Origin: Verrucomicrobiota bacterium | Lineage (GTDB): Bacteria > Verrucomicrobiota > Verrucomicrobiia > Limisphaerales > VHCN01 | Assembly: GCA_016871675.1 (NCBI GenBank) | Contig: VHCN01000025.1 | Location: 1-40,962, forward strand | Direction of reading: 5' to 3' | DNA: 40,962 nucleotides | Part shown: positions 22,210 through 31,412 of the stretch, piece after piece | Layout of the letters: every line of letters starts with the position of its first letter | Position numbering within the stretch: the first letter of the stretch is position 1 | Translations under genes and position numbers: made by a program | Notes under the pieces: generated by a model | Database searches by the model: none | Seen by the model: the letters and a program-made list of their open reading frames with translations, nothing else | Told to the model about the DNA's origin: nothing

Positions 22210-24678
22210 ATGCGCTCCGCAGTCATTGATTCTCCGAACCACGCCAGACGGTCACGCACCGGGCCCGCGTCCGCACTGCTTGCGAGCGCCCTGCTCGCCG
22301 CCTCCCCCGCGGCGGCGCAGGACTACGAATTCTTCGAGAAACGCATCCGGCCGATTCTTGTCGAGCATTGCTACGACTGCCACAGCGAGGCTTCAAAGAA
22401 AGCCAAGGGCGGACTGCGGCTCGACACACGCGAGGCGCTGCTCAAGGGCGGCGATTCCGGCCCCGCGCTCGTCCCGGGCGAGCCCGACAAGAGCAAGCTC
22501 GTGCTCGGCGTGCGTTACGCGGACAGCGAATTCCAGATGCCGCCGAAGTCCAAACTTTCCGACGCGCTCATCAAGGACCTCGAGGCGTGGGTGAGGATGG
22601 GCGCGCCCGATCCCCGCACTGCGGCCGCGAGCGCAACGGCGCCGCGGCCGATCGACATCGCGGCGGGACGCAAGTTCTGGGCGTTCCAACCGCCAAAGGA
22701 CCCGCCCGTGCCCCGAGTTCGAAACTCCTCGTGGGCGAAGTCGTCGCTCGACAAGTTCATCCTCGCGAAGCTGGAGGAACACGGCGCGAAGCCTTCATTG
22801 CCCGCGGACCGCCGCGTGTTGCTGCGCCGTGCCACCTTCGATCTCACCGGCCTTCCGCCCACGCCCCAGGAGATGGACGACTTCCTCGCGGACAAGTCGG
22901 CGGACGCGTTCTCGAAGGTCGTCGAGCGGTTGCTCGAATCCCCGCACTACGGCGAACGGTGGGGACGGCACTGGCTCGACGTCGCGCGCTACGCGGATTC
23001 GAACGGCCTCGACGAAAACGTCGCGCACGGCAACGCGTGGCGCTACCGCGACTACGTGGTGAACGCGTTCAACCGCGACAAACCCTATGACCAGTTCCTG
23101 GTCGAGCAGATCGCGGGCGACCTGTTGCCGCCGACGGCGAGCACCACGATCCGCCACGAGCGGCTCACCGCGCTCGGCTTCCTCGCGATGGGTCCGAAGC
23201 TCCTCGCCGAACCGGACAAGGTGAAGCTCGAGATGGACCTCATTGACGAGCAGATCGACACGCTCGGCCGCGCCGTCACCGCCATGACGCTCGGCTGCGC
23301 CCGCTGCCACGATCACAAATTCGACCCGCTGCCGACCGACGATTACTACGCGCTCACCGCGATCTTCAAGAGCACGCGCACGATGGACGACCTCAAGACC
23401 ATCGCCAAATGGCACGAGCCGCTCGTTGCGTTGCCGGCGGACTTCGCGGCGAAGGAGGCGCACGAGAAACTCATCGCCGCGCAGAAGCTCGCCGTCACCA
23501 ACGCCGTCGCCGAGGCGAACAAGGCGCTCCTCGCAAGCCTCAACACGAACGCGCTGCCACCGCAGCCTGAAAGCCGATACCCGACGAACACAACGGCGGC
23601 GTTGACGAAGTTGCGCGACGAACTCGCACGGCTCGAGAAATCGGCGCCCGAACTGCCGAGCACGATGGGCGTGACCGAGGCGACCAACATTTTGAAGGCG
23701 TTTCCCGTGTTCATCCGCGGCAACCCGCTCACACCCGGGCGCGAAGTGCCGCGGCGCTTCCCGCAAGTCATGAGCGCGCGCGAGGAGAAGCTCGGCGACC
23801 AGCAGAGCGGACGGCTCGAACTCGCCCGCTGGCTCGCGAGCGCGGAGCATCCCCTCACCGCGCGGGTGATGGTCAACCGGATCTGGCGCTGGCACTTTGG
23901 CACGGGGATCGTCGCGAGCACGGACAACTTCGGCCAGCTCGGCGAGCGGCCGGTAAACCAGCCGCTGCTCGACTGGCTCGCGCACCGCTTCATCGAAAGT
24001 GGCTGGTCGGTGAAACAACTCCACCGGCTCATCCTGCTCAGCGCGACATATCAACAATCGTCGGGCGGCGCCACGTCCGCCCACGCCGACGGACGCCTTC
24101 TCTCGCTATTCCCTCCCCGCCGCCTCGAGGCCGAGGAGATTCGCGACGCGCTGCTCGCCGTCAGCGGACTGCTCGACCGCACGATGGGCGGCAAGACCAT
24201 CCCGCAGAAGAACCGCGAGTTCGTCTTCAACCACACGTCGAAGGACGAGACCGGCTACCAGTCGCTGCGCCGGTCGCTTTACCTGCCGGTCATTCGCAAC
24301 AACGTGTATCCCGTGTTCGACCTGTTCGATTTTCCCGACCCGGCGCAGCAGACCGGCAACCGCGCCACCACGACCGTCCCTTCACAGGCGCTCTTCTTCA
24401 TGAACAGCGACCTCATGCAGCAGGCGTCCGCCAAGCTCGCATCGGGCCTGCTCGCGGACGGCTCGTTCGACGACGCCCGCCGCGTTGCGCGCCTCTACTC
24501 GCTCGCCTACGGTCGGGCGCCGTCGGGACTCGAGCTTGGCAAGTCACTCGTCTTCCTCGACCGCGCCGCCTCGCTGGTCGAAGACCGGCAGCCTGACGCC
24601 GCGCAGCGACACGCGCAGGCCTGGACCGCGCTCTGCCAAGCCGTGCTGTCGGCGAATGAGTTTGTGTATCTGAATTGA
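22210..24678 (+). CDS. DUF1549/DUF1553 protein with cytochrome c-type heme site (PSCyt1)
   Basis: The protein has 822 residues with a signal peptide ending near residue 36 (ASPAAAQ). The N-terminal planctomycete cytochrome c domain (about 38-135) has CYDCH at residues 54-58. DUF1549 follows at about 178-390 (ATFDLTGLPPTPQEMDDFL, ESPHYGERWGRHWLDVARYA) and holds a second CxxCH at 363-367 (GCARCHDHKFDPL). DUF1553 covers about 560-800 (RVMVNRIWRWHFGTGIV, RRLEAEEIRDALLAVSG, TTTVPSQALFFMN). The function is unknown; family members are encoded with DUF1501 proteins and sulfatases in Planctomycetota and Verrucomicrobiota and are thought to act on complex polysaccharides or in electron transfer at the envelope. 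I started at the ATG at 22210, before the signal peptide. It overlaps nothing and is followed after three bases by the DUF1501 gene. Confidence 0.92.
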   Translation: MRSAVIDSPNHARRSRTGPASALLASALLAASPAAAQDYEFFEKRIRPILVEHCYDCHSEASKKAKGGLRLDTREALLKGGDSGPALVPGEPDKSKLVLGVRYADSEFQMPPKSKLSDALIKDLEAWVRMGAPDPRTAAASATAPRPIDIAAGRKFWAFQPPKDPPVPRVRNSSWAKSSLDKFILAKLEEHGAKPSLPADRRVLLRRATFDLTGLPPTPQEMDDFLADKSADAFSKVVERLLESPHYGERWGRHWLDVARYADSNGLDENVAHGNAWRYRDYVVNAFNRDKPYDQFLVEQIAGDLLPPTASTTIRHERLTALGFLAMGPKLLAEPDKVKLEMDLIDEQIDTLGRAVTAMTLGCARCHDHKFDPLPTDDYYALTAIFKSTRTMDDLKTIAKWHEPLVALPADFAAKEAHEKLIAAQKLAVTNAVAEANKALLASLNTNALPPQPESRYPTNTTAALTKLRDELARLEKSAPELPSTMGVTEATNILKAFPVFIRGNPLTPGREVPRRFPQVMSAREEKLGDQQSGRLELARWLASAEHPLTARVMVNRIWRWHFGTGIVASTDNFGQLGERPVNQPLLDWLAHRFIESGWSVKQLHRLILLSATYQQSSGGATSAHADGRLLSLFPPRRLEAEEIRDALLAVSGLLDRTMGGKTIPQKNREFVFNHTSKDETGYQSLRRSLYLPVIRNNVYPVFDLFDFPDPAQQTGNRATTTVPSQALFFMNSDLMQQASAKLASGLLADGSFDDARRVARLYSLAYGRAPSGLELGKSLVFLDRAASLVEDRQPDAAQRHAQAWTALCQAVLSANEFVYLN

Positions 24679-24681
24679 ACC

Positions 24682-26133
24682 ATGAAACCGCGCCCCGTCG
24701 CATCCCTCTCCCGCCGCGACGCGCTCCAGCGCGCGGCGTCGGGCTTCGGCTGGCTCGCGGCTTCGGCGCTGCTCGCGGACAAGAGCGCGGCCCAATCCGC
24801 AATTCGCGGTCCGCAAGCCGCAATTCCCGCCAACCCGCTCGCCGCGCGGCCGCCGCAATTCCCGGTGCGCGCCCGGCGCGTCATCTTCCTTTTCATGAAG
24901 GGCGGGCCGTCGCACGTGGACACATTCGACTACAAGCCGCTGCTCCAGCGTGACGACCGCAAGCCGCTGCCGTTCGCCAAGCCGCGCGTCACGTTCGCCA
25001 AGACCGAAAACCTCCTCGCGTCGCCGTGGAAGTTTGAGAAGCGCGGCCAGAGCGGCATCGAGACCAGCGATCTCTTCCCGCACGTCGCGCAGTGCGTGGA
25101 CGACATGTGCTTCATCAACTCACTCCACGGCACGAACCCGGCGCACGGCGGCGCGTGCCTGAAGCTCCACACGGGCAGCGACAACTTCGTGCGCCCGAGC
25201 ATGGGCGCGTGGGTCGCCTACGGGCTCGGCACGGAGAACCAGAACCTGCCCGCGTTCATCACCATCTGCCCGACACTCGCGCACGGCGGGCTCAACAACT
25301 GGGGCTCGGCGTTCCTGCCCGCGCCGTTCCAGGGCACGCCCATCGGCAACGCGAGCGTGCCGTCCGACCAGGCCGCCGTGCGCTACATGAAGAACGACGC
25401 GATGCCGCGCGACCTTCAGCGCGCGCAACTCGACTTCCTCAACGAGATCAACCGCGAGCACCTCCGCCGCTCGGCCGACGCCGCGGCGCTCGAAGGTCGA
25501 ATCGCATCGTTCGAGCTCGCGTTCCGGATGCAAAACGAAATGCCCGGCGCGCAGGACATTTCCGGCGAAAGCCCGGCGGTGAAGCAACTCTACGGCCTCG
25601 ACGACCCGGTCACGGCGCCGTTCGGCCGGCAGTGCCTCATGGCGCGGCGGTTTGCGGAGCGCGGCGTCCGGTTCATCCAGGTGTCGCACAGCGACGGCGA
25701 CGTGCAGTGGGACCAGCACGGCAACTTGCGCAAGGGCCACACGAAAAACGCCGCCGAGGTGGACAAGCCCATTGCCGGGCTGTTGAAGGACTTGAAGTCC
25801 CGCGGCCTGCTCGACGACACGCTCGTGATGTGGGGCGGCGAGTTTGGCCGAACGCCGACTTCGCAGGGCACGGCTTATGACGGGCGCGACCACAGTCCGG
25901 AAGGATTCACCATGTGGCTCGCCGGCGGCGGCGTGAAGCCCGGCATCCGCCACGGAGCGACGGACGACTACGGCTACTACGCACAGGTGAACAAGGTCCA
26001 CATCCACGACCTGCACGCGACGCTGCTCGCGCTGCTCGGGCTCGACCACGAACGGCTCACCTTCCGCCACGCCGGCCGCGATTTCCGCCTCACGGACGTG
26101 CACGGACACGTCGTGAAAGAAATCTTTGCCTGA
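24682..26133 (+). CDS. DUF1501 Tat-exported protein (sulfatase-like fold)
   Basis: The 483-residue protein begins with a twin-arginine signal (SRRDALQRAASG, residues 10-21). It continues with the DUF1501 opening (RRVIFLFMKGGPSHVDTFDYK), then the central FGRQCLMARRFAERGVRF, VQWDQHGNL and LVMWGGEFGRTPTSQG, and a C-terminal DLHATLLALLGLDHERLTF. The metal-binding Asp and His residues of an alkaline phosphatase/sulfatase-like fold are visible in these segments. The activating C-x-P-x-R motif of sulfatases is missing, so it is not a formylglycine sulfatase. It is the constant genomic partner of the DUF1549/1553 protein and starts three bases after it. The substrate is unknown; the role is probably in the same envelope process. 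Confidence 0.92.
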   Translation: MKPRPVASLSRRDALQRAASGFGWLAASALLADKSAAQSAIRGPQAAIPANPLAARPPQFPVRARRVIFLFMKGGPSHVDTFDYKPLLQRDDRKPLPFAKPRVTFAKTENLLASPWKFEKRGQSGIETSDLFPHVAQCVDDMCFINSLHGTNPAHGGACLKLHTGSDNFVRPSMGAWVAYGLGTENQNLPAFITICPTLAHGGLNNWGSAFLPAPFQGTPIGNASVPSDQAAVRYMKNDAMPRDLQRAQLDFLNEINREHLRRSADAAALEGRIASFELAFRMQNEMPGAQDISGESPAVKQLYGLDDPVTAPFGRQCLMARRFAERGVRFIQVSHSDGDVQWDQHGNLRKGHTKNAAEVDKPIAGLLKDLKSRGLLDDTLVMWGGEFGRTPTSQGTAYDGRDHSPEGFTMWLAGGGVKPGIRHGATDDYGYYAQVNKVHIHDLHATLLALLGLDHERLTFRHAGRDFRLTDVHGHVVKEIFA

Positions 26134-26161
26134 GCCCGGACCTTCGCGCAATCTGCGCCGC

Positions 26162-27298
26162 ATGTTCACCGCAGAAAGCCGGCGGCGTGATTTCCCGTCC
26201 CTCGGTGGCATGGCCTACCTCAACACCGCGGCGGAGTGCATCCCGCCGGTGTGCGTGCGCGAGGCGCTCGAAACCTACTGGGCTGACAAGTCGCTCGGCA
26301 TGCGCGGCCGCGAGGCGCACTACGCCACGCTCGAATCGGCGCGGCACGTCGCCGGGAAATTCCTCGGCCTGAGCCCCGGCGAAGTCGGCTTCTGCTCCTC
26401 CTCCTCCGAGGCCTACAATCTCCTCGCCACCGCGCTCGACTTGAAGTCCGGCGACGAAGTGGTGGTGAGCGACCTCGACTTCCCGTCGGGCGCGACACCG
26501 TGGCTCGCGTCGTCGAGCGGATGCAAGACCCGCCTGTGGCGGTCGCGCGAGGGCGCCCTGCTCGCGGACGACCTCGTGTCGCTGCTCAACGAGCGAACGC
26601 GGCTGGTGCAGGTGTCGCTCGTGAGTTTCTACAACGGCTTCCGGCTTGAGTGGGAGCCCTTCCACGGGGCCGTGCGCAGCCTCGCGCCGAACGCCGTGCT
26701 CTCCGTCGATCTCACCCAGGCGCTCGGGCGCATCGTGCTCGATTGTCCCGGCGCGGACATCGCCATCGCGAGCAGCTACAAGTGGACGCTCGGCATCCAC
26801 GGCGGCTGCATCATCGGCGTGCCGCAGGACCGCGCGGGCCGGCTCACCACGCGCGCAGGCGGCTGGTATCACCTCGCGAACGCGTTCGACACGGACCGCT
26901 TCGAGCGCGCGGTGCCCAAGCCCGGCGCGGCGAGCTTCATGGTCGGGATGCCGTCCTTCCCGGCCGTTTACGCGCTGAATGCCTCGCTCCACTACCTCGA
27001 TTCGATCGGCGTCGTCAACGTGGCGCATCACGCCGACCCGCTCGTGCAGCACATGCACAACGGCCTGCGCGAGCTCCGCCTCAAGCCGATGGCGCCGCAC
27101 AACCCGGCCGCGTCGTCCGGCATCGTCGCCTTCCGCCACCCGCATACGGCCGAAATGCACAAGGCCCTCGAGGCCGCGGACATCCACGTGATGCACCAGG
27201 CCGGCCGCATGCGCATCGCGCTGCACGGCTACAACACCCACGGGGACGTGCGGCGCTGCCTCGACGTCCTCGCGCGCGAATTGGACAAGTCGCCCTGA
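26162..27298 (+). CDS. Class V aminotransferase-like PLP enzyme
   Basis: The 378-residue protein has the fold type I pattern of class V aminotransferases and cysteine desulfurase-like enzymes. The opening YLNTAAECIPP marks the N-terminal substrate loop. SSSSEAYNLLA holds the phosphate-binding serine. SVDLTQALGRI has D183 and Q186, which contact the pyridine ring and oxygen. ASSYKWTLG has the PLP lysine K207. It is closest in layout to isopenicillin-N epimerase-like or kynureninase-like members; the cysteine of a SufS/NifS loop is not visible. The ATG at 26162 is preferred over a TTG at 26126. It lies 28 bases after the DUF1501 gene and 19 before the sulfatase, in an apparent operon. The substrate is unknown. 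Confidence 0.88.
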   Translation: MFTAESRRRDFPSLGGMAYLNTAAECIPPVCVREALETYWADKSLGMRGREAHYATLESARHVAGKFLGLSPGEVGFCSSSSEAYNLLATALDLKSGDEVVVSDLDFPSGATPWLASSSGCKTRLWRSREGALLADDLVSLLNERTRLVQVSLVSFYNGFRLEWEPFHGAVRSLAPNAVLSVDLTQALGRIVLDCPGADIAIASSYKWTLGIHGGCIIGVPQDRAGRLTTRAGGWYHLANAFDTDRFERAVPKPGAASFMVGMPSFPAVYALNASLHYLDSIGVVNVAHHADPLVQHMHNGLRELRLKPMAPHNPAASSGIVAFRHPHTAEMHKALEAADIHVMHQAGRMRIALHGYNTHGDVRRCLDVLARELDKSP

Positions 27299-27317
27299 AC
27301 CCGCAACCCGCCCCGAC

Positions 27318-29183
27318 ATGAATTCCCATCCCGTGAGCCGCCGACTCGCCGCGCTCTTCCTCCTCCTCGCGCCCGCCTTCACGCCGTCCCTCAATGCCGC
27401 GCCCGCGCCGCCGCTCAACTTCATCTTCATCCTCATCGACGACTTCGGGTGGACGGACCTCGGCTGCTACGGCAGCAAGTTTTATCAGACGCCGAACCTC
27501 GACCGGCTCGCGGCCGAGGGCATGCGTTTCACCGACGCGTATTCCGCGTGCCCGGTGTGCTCGCCGACGCGCGCGGCGATCATGACCGGCAAGTATCCCG
27601 CGCGCCTGCAGATCACCGACTGGCTGCCCGGCCGCTCCGACCGCCCGACGCAGAAGTTGCTGCGCCCCGTCATCAAGCAGCAGTTGCCCCTCAGCGAGAC
27701 GAGCCTCGCCTATGCCCTCAAGCCGCCCGGCTACACAAGCGCGAGCATCGGCAAGTGGCATCTCGGCGGCGCGGGCTTTTCGCCGCGGGCGCACGGCTTC
27801 GACGTGAACATCGCGGGCGACCACACCGGCACGCCGATGAGCTACTTCGCGCCGTTTCGGAACAACACCGGCCAGATGCCCGGCCTCGGCACCGCGCCCG
27901 AGGGCGAGTATCTCACCGACCGCCTCACGGCCGAGGCGGAGAAGTTCATCACCGCGAACACCAACCGGCCGTTCTTCCTCTACCTGCCGCACTTCACGGT
28001 GCACATCCCGCTGCGCGCGAAGGAGGCGCTCGTTGCGAAGCACGCCGCGCGCACGCCGCCCGTGGGCTCCACGCACACCAACGCCATCTACGCCGCGATG
28101 ATCGAGAGCATGGACGACAGCGTCGGCCGCATCCTCAAGAAACTCGACGACCTCAAGCTCGCCGACCGCACGGTGATCTTCTTCACCGCGGACAACGGCG
28201 GGCTCGCGGTGAAGGAAGGGCCGAACACGCCGAGCACCTCAAACGCCCCACTGCGCGAGGGCAAGGGCTACCTCTACGAAGGCGGCATCCGCGTGCCCCT
28301 CATCGTCCGCTGGCCCGGCGTGGTGAAGCCCGGCGCCGTGAACGCCACGCCCGTGAGCAGCATTGATTACTTCCCAACCTTGCTCGAACTCGCGGGCGGC
28401 AAGGCCGACGCGTCGCGTCCGGTGGACGGCACATCACTCGTCCCCGTGCTGAAAGGCGGCGAACTCAAGCCGCGCCCGCTCTTCTGGCACTATCCGCACT
28501 ACGCGAACCAGGGCGGCAGACCCGGCGGCGTGGTGCGCGAGGGCGATTACAAGCTCATCGAATTCTATGAAGAGGGCCGCTGGGAACTCTACAACTTGAA
28601 AGACGACCTCTCCGAGCAAACCAACCTCGCCACCAAGGAACCCGCGAAGGCCGCGCAGCTCGGCCGCAAGCTCGACGACTGGCGCGTCGCCGTGAAAGCC
28701 CAGATGATGCTCCCCAACCCGAACTTCTCCGCCGCGGCCGAGTCCGCCCCAAAGAAGGAAGCCACGCTCGTGCGGCAGGATGCGGACGGCACGGTGCTGC
28801 TTCACTCGCGCGACGCCACCGTCCACGGCGCAACGCTGCGCTACGAGCCGCAGACGAACAAAATCACGCTCGGCTTCTGGACCAAGAAGGAAGACTGGGC
28901 GAGCTGGGACTTCCAAATCGTGAAAGCCGGGCGGTTCGAGGTGGAAATCCTGCAAGGCTGCGGCAAAGGAAGCGGCGGCGCGGAGGTGGACTTCCTCGTC
29001 GCGAACCAAAAGCTCAAGCACACGGTGGTGGACACGGGGCACTTCCAGAACTTCCAGCCCTACAAGCTCGGCACCGTGGAGATCACGGTGCCCGGCCGCT
29101 ACGAACTCGCCGTCAAGCCGCAGACCAAGCCCGGCGTGGCGGTGATGGATTTGCGGCAGGTCACGCTCAAGCCCGCGAAGTGA
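27318..29183 (+). CDS. Secreted formylglycine-dependent sulfatase with C-terminal accessory domain
   Basis: The 621-residue protein has a signal peptide (cleavage near 28) and the S1 sulfatase pattern. Metal-binding Asp41 and Asp42 lie in FILIDDFGWTDLGCYG. The activation motif is C81-S-P-T-R85 (CSPTRAAIMTGKYPARL), whose cysteine must be oxidised to formylglycine. Further motifs are GKWHLGG with catalytic Lys and His, and FFTADNGG with metal ligands. The catalytic part ends near residue 460. The last 130 residues form a beta-rich domain (TLGFWTKKEDWASWDFQIVK, GRYELAVKP) resembling a sugar-binding module. It would remove sulfate from a polysaccharide or similar ester outside the cell or in the periplasm. 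No maturation enzyme is encoded in the window. The subclass cannot be assigned safely. Confidence 0.93.
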   Translation: MNSHPVSRRLAALFLLLAPAFTPSLNAAPAPPLNFIFILIDDFGWTDLGCYGSKFYQTPNLDRLAAEGMRFTDAYSACPVCSPTRAAIMTGKYPARLQITDWLPGRSDRPTQKLLRPVIKQQLPLSETSLAYALKPPGYTSASIGKWHLGGAGFSPRAHGFDVNIAGDHTGTPMSYFAPFRNNTGQMPGLGTAPEGEYLTDRLTAEAEKFITANTNRPFFLYLPHFTVHIPLRAKEALVAKHAARTPPVGSTHTNAIYAAMIESMDDSVGRILKKLDDLKLADRTVIFFTADNGGLAVKEGPNTPSTSNAPLREGKGYLYEGGIRVPLIVRWPGVVKPGAVNATPVSSIDYFPTLLELAGGKADASRPVDGTSLVPVLKGGELKPRPLFWHYPHYANQGGRPGGVVREGDYKLIEFYEEGRWELYNLKDDLSEQTNLATKEPAKAAQLGRKLDDWRVAVKAQMMLPNPNFSAAAESAPKKEATLVRQDADGTVLLHSRDATVHGATLRYEPQTNKITLGFWTKKEDWASWDFQIVKAGRFEVEILQGCGKGSGGAEVDFLVANQKLKHTVVDTGHFQNFQPYKLGTVEITVPGRYELAVKPQTKPGVAVMDLRQVTLKPAK

Positions 29184-29214
29184 CGGGAGACGCCGGGACA
29201 CGGGGAGACAGCGT

Positions 29215-29246
29215 CCGCGTCGCCGCGTCGCCGCGTCGCCGCGTCA
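29215..29246. repeat. 8-bp tandem repeat, four copies
   Basis: The unit ccgcgtcg occurs three times exactly and a fourth time with the last base changed. It lies between the stops of the convergent sulfatase and nuclease genes and reaches into the nuclease stop codon. A slippage-prone array, or material for a terminator, are both possible. Confidence 0.7.
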
Positions 29247-30284
29247 CTTCCCCTTCTCCGCCCGTATCTGCCGTCGCGCGAGGTAGGACTTCAGAAAGGT
29301 GTCTTCCGGCGCTTCCTGCCACGCCGTGAACCAGAGGTCGCCGAGCAGTTGCGCGCCCGCGGCGAGCTGTTTGTGAAGGAAGGGCTTGCCCTGCAGCCCC
29401 AATTCGCCGTCACCGGAGAGCTTGCCGTCCTTCTCCATCTGGTAGAGCGGCTCGACGAGCTTGAACTGGTCCTCGACGAACTTCATCGCCTCGGGAAAGA
29501 CGTTCTCGCGCTTCTTCGCGCCGGGGTCGAGCCACACGCGACGCGCCGGGCGCATCTCGGCGTTGAGCATGGCCTGGTCGATGCCGACCTTGCCGAGATA
29601 GCCGCCGTCAATCCACGCGTGGAACGAGGTGCGCGTGGTGTAGCCCTTCGGATTCGCCGAGGTCCAGCCGTTGTAGTTGCGCGTGGTGTGGAGCGGCTGC
29701 GAGGCATCGCCCGCGAAGTGCCCCATCGTGCCCATGAGGGCGATGATGTTCTGCTGCGCGTTCGCGATTTCTTCTGCCGCGCCGCCGTTGGCTTCATAGG
29801 TCTTGAGGTAGGAGAAGGCGGACTTGAGCTTCGCATAGTTCTCGGTGAGCACCCACGGGAGAAATCCGGGCAGCTCGCGGGTGTTGTCCTGGTTGCGCGC
29901 GGCGTCGAACGCGGGGAAGCGCTCCGGGTGGGCCTTGCGCTTGGCGTAGACGTGCGCGGTAAAGAGGTAGCGAAAGTGCGGCACGTCGGCGGGCTTGAGG
30001 TCGAGCCACGCGAGGTCCTCCATGTCGAAGTAGTGGTCGAGGTTGTTGACGTGGCGCAGCGGCAGGTCGGGCGTGTTGCGCCAGCGGTCGGGCTCGCCGG
30101 AAAGGAACGCGATGCGCTCGCGGGCCTCGGGCTTGAAGACGAACGACGGGAAGTTGGTGGGCAGCGAGGCGAGCGCGAGAAGGTTGACGGCGCGGTGGCC
30201 CTCGTAGTCCCACGCGCGCAGCGGCAGGGTTGCAAGGGCGAAGGCGGCCACGCCAGCAAGAGTGAGAATGGGAGTGAGTTTCAT
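29244..30284 (-). CDS. Secreted S1/P1-type zinc-dependent nuclease/phospholipase C fold
   Basis: The 346-residue protein has a signal peptide ending at residue 24, so the mature N-terminus is Trp25, itself a metal ligand in this family. All nine ligands of P1 nuclease can be placed: W25, H30 (WDYEGH), D66 (GEPDRW), H84 (NLDHYF), H189 and D193 (GHFAGD), H199 (QPLH), H222 and D226 (FHAWID). The family spacings W-5-H, H-4-D-6-H and H-4-D are kept. S1/P1 enzymes use three zinc ions to cut single-stranded nucleic acid and remove 3' phosphates; relatives act as phospholipase C. It may scavenge phosphate or nucleotides. The frame runs on upstream, but that part is antisense to the prepilin; the ATG at 30284 directly precedes the signal. 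Confidence 0.88.
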   Translation of the reverse strand: MKLTPILTLAGVAAFALATLPLRAWDYEGHRAVNLLALASLPTNFPSFVFKPEARERIAFLSGEPDRWRNTPDLPLRHVNNLDHYFDMEDLAWLDLKPADVPHFRYLFTAHVYAKRKAHPERFPAFDAARNQDNTRELPGFLPWVLTENYAKLKSAFSYLKTYEANGGAAEEIANAQQNIIALMGTMGHFAGDASQPLHTTRNYNGWTSANPKGYTTRTSFHAWIDGGYLGKVGIDQAMLNAEMRPARRVWLDPGAKKRENVFPEAMKFVEDQFKLVEPLYQMEKDGKLSGDGELGLQGKPFLHKQLAAGAQLLGDLWFTAWQEAPEDTFLKSYLARRQIRAEKGK

Positions 30285-30363
30285 GAACCGGCGGGATTGA
30301 CGGACCGTCCCGGCCGGGTGTTCACCGGGAGCAATGAACTGAAACCGCGCATGGGGTCGCGGC

Positions 30364-31290
30364 TTACGGGAACCGATTGCGATGAGCCTGATTCCAAATG
30401 ACAGGCGCGCCGTTGGTCGGTTCGCCCAAAGCCGCCGTCCCTCCGGACATCGTGGCGCCGTTGGTGATGACGGACTTCTTGAAGAGTTCGGCATGGCCGT
30501 CCACGAACGTGATGTTGCCGCCAGTCTTTCCGTGGCGGTTGGCGAAGCTGCGGTAGCGATTCGCCGGGTTGACGGAATTGAAGTTGTTCGGCGTGCCGGG
30601 CACGTTCGACTCTTCGTTCGGACTGAATGACGTGTCATACATCAGAACCGTTCTGGTTGGATGGATGATTTCCGGCAAACGCGGCATGACCGGATAGGCG
30701 GATGGTCCGATCGCCTTGAGGTCGATGTTGAACGTCCAACTGAAGAAACCATTCAGCCCGCTGCCGCCCAGGGCGATGGATGCATCGTCATTCCCGATGA
30801 AACGCGCGCCCGGGCAGTGCCAGACCTTCGGATGTGTGTTGCCTGGAAACGGCATGTTCGCCTTGTTGACGGAGACGACGGAGGAACCTGGCGCAACCCA
30901 ATAATTGGAAAGCGGACGCTCATTCATCCCGGCGCGGGGCAGGAGGTTGAACCACGCCGCAGGATCATCAGGGCGGCCGGTGTTCACGGCCGGTGGCCCG
31001 GCGAACACATTTCCAGGATAGAGCCCGTTCTCGCCCATGCCGTCCCGCGGAATCTTGTCATCGTAATCGCCGGAGTAGATCTGAATGGCCAGACCCCACT
31101 GCTTCGCGTTGTTGAGGCAGGTGGCTTGCTTCGCCTTGTCCTTCGCCTTCGCGAGTGCGGGCAGGAGCATGCCCGCCAGAATCGCGATGATCGCGATGAC
31201 GACGAGCAGTTCGATCAGGGTGAACGCCGAGTCGGCGCGGCTGGAAGTTCGGTTGGCAGTCATGGTCGGGGCGGTCAAGGTTCGGGTCAT
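30364..31290 (-). CDS. Prepilin-like protein (type II secretion G / DUF1559-like)
   Basis: The protein has 308 residues from the ATG at 31290; an ATG at 31263 would remove nine residues. The type IV prepilin signal is [20 protein letters not shown], with the conserved glutamate five residues after the cleavage site. The residue before cleavage is Ala22 instead of the usual glycine. The long single helix continues to about residue 57 ([20 protein letters not shown]). The globular part has the H-x10-DG motif typical of the many verrucomicrobial and planctomycete prepilin-like proteins ([16 protein letters not shown]). Such proteins may form pseudopili of a type II secretion system or surface assemblies. 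No secretion genes are nearby, so it is one of many scattered copies. It follows the YfhO-like genes after a 122-base gap with no recognisable motif. Confidence 0.85.
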   Translation of the reverse strand: MTRTLTAPTMTANRTSSRADSAFTLIELLVVIAIIAILAGMLLPALAKAKDKAKQATCLNNAKQWGLAIQIYSGDYDDKIPRDGMGENGLYPGNVFAGPPAVNTGRPDDPAAWFNLLPRAGMNERPLSNYWVAPGSSVVSVNKANMPFPGNTHPKVWHCPGARFIGNDDASIALGGSGLNGFFSWTFNIDLKAIGPSAYPVMPRLPEIIHPTRTVLMYDTSFSPNEESNVPGTPNNFNSVNPANRYRSFANRHGKTGGNITFVDGHAELFKKSVITNGATMSGGTAALGEPTNGAPVIWNQAHRNRFP

Positions 31291-31412
31291 GCCACGGCCC
31301 GCGCGAAGCACTGCTCGGCACGGTCCTGTGAATGGAGCGGACGCTAACGACGCTGCTCGCCCAATACAATCCCAAAACAGGTGAAGTTCAAGTGCCGAAG
31401 CTGCCACAATGC

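Noticed and set aside
22795-24084. 429-codon minus-strand open frame
   Set aside because: Antisense to the DUF1549/1553 protein, with no recognisable domain.
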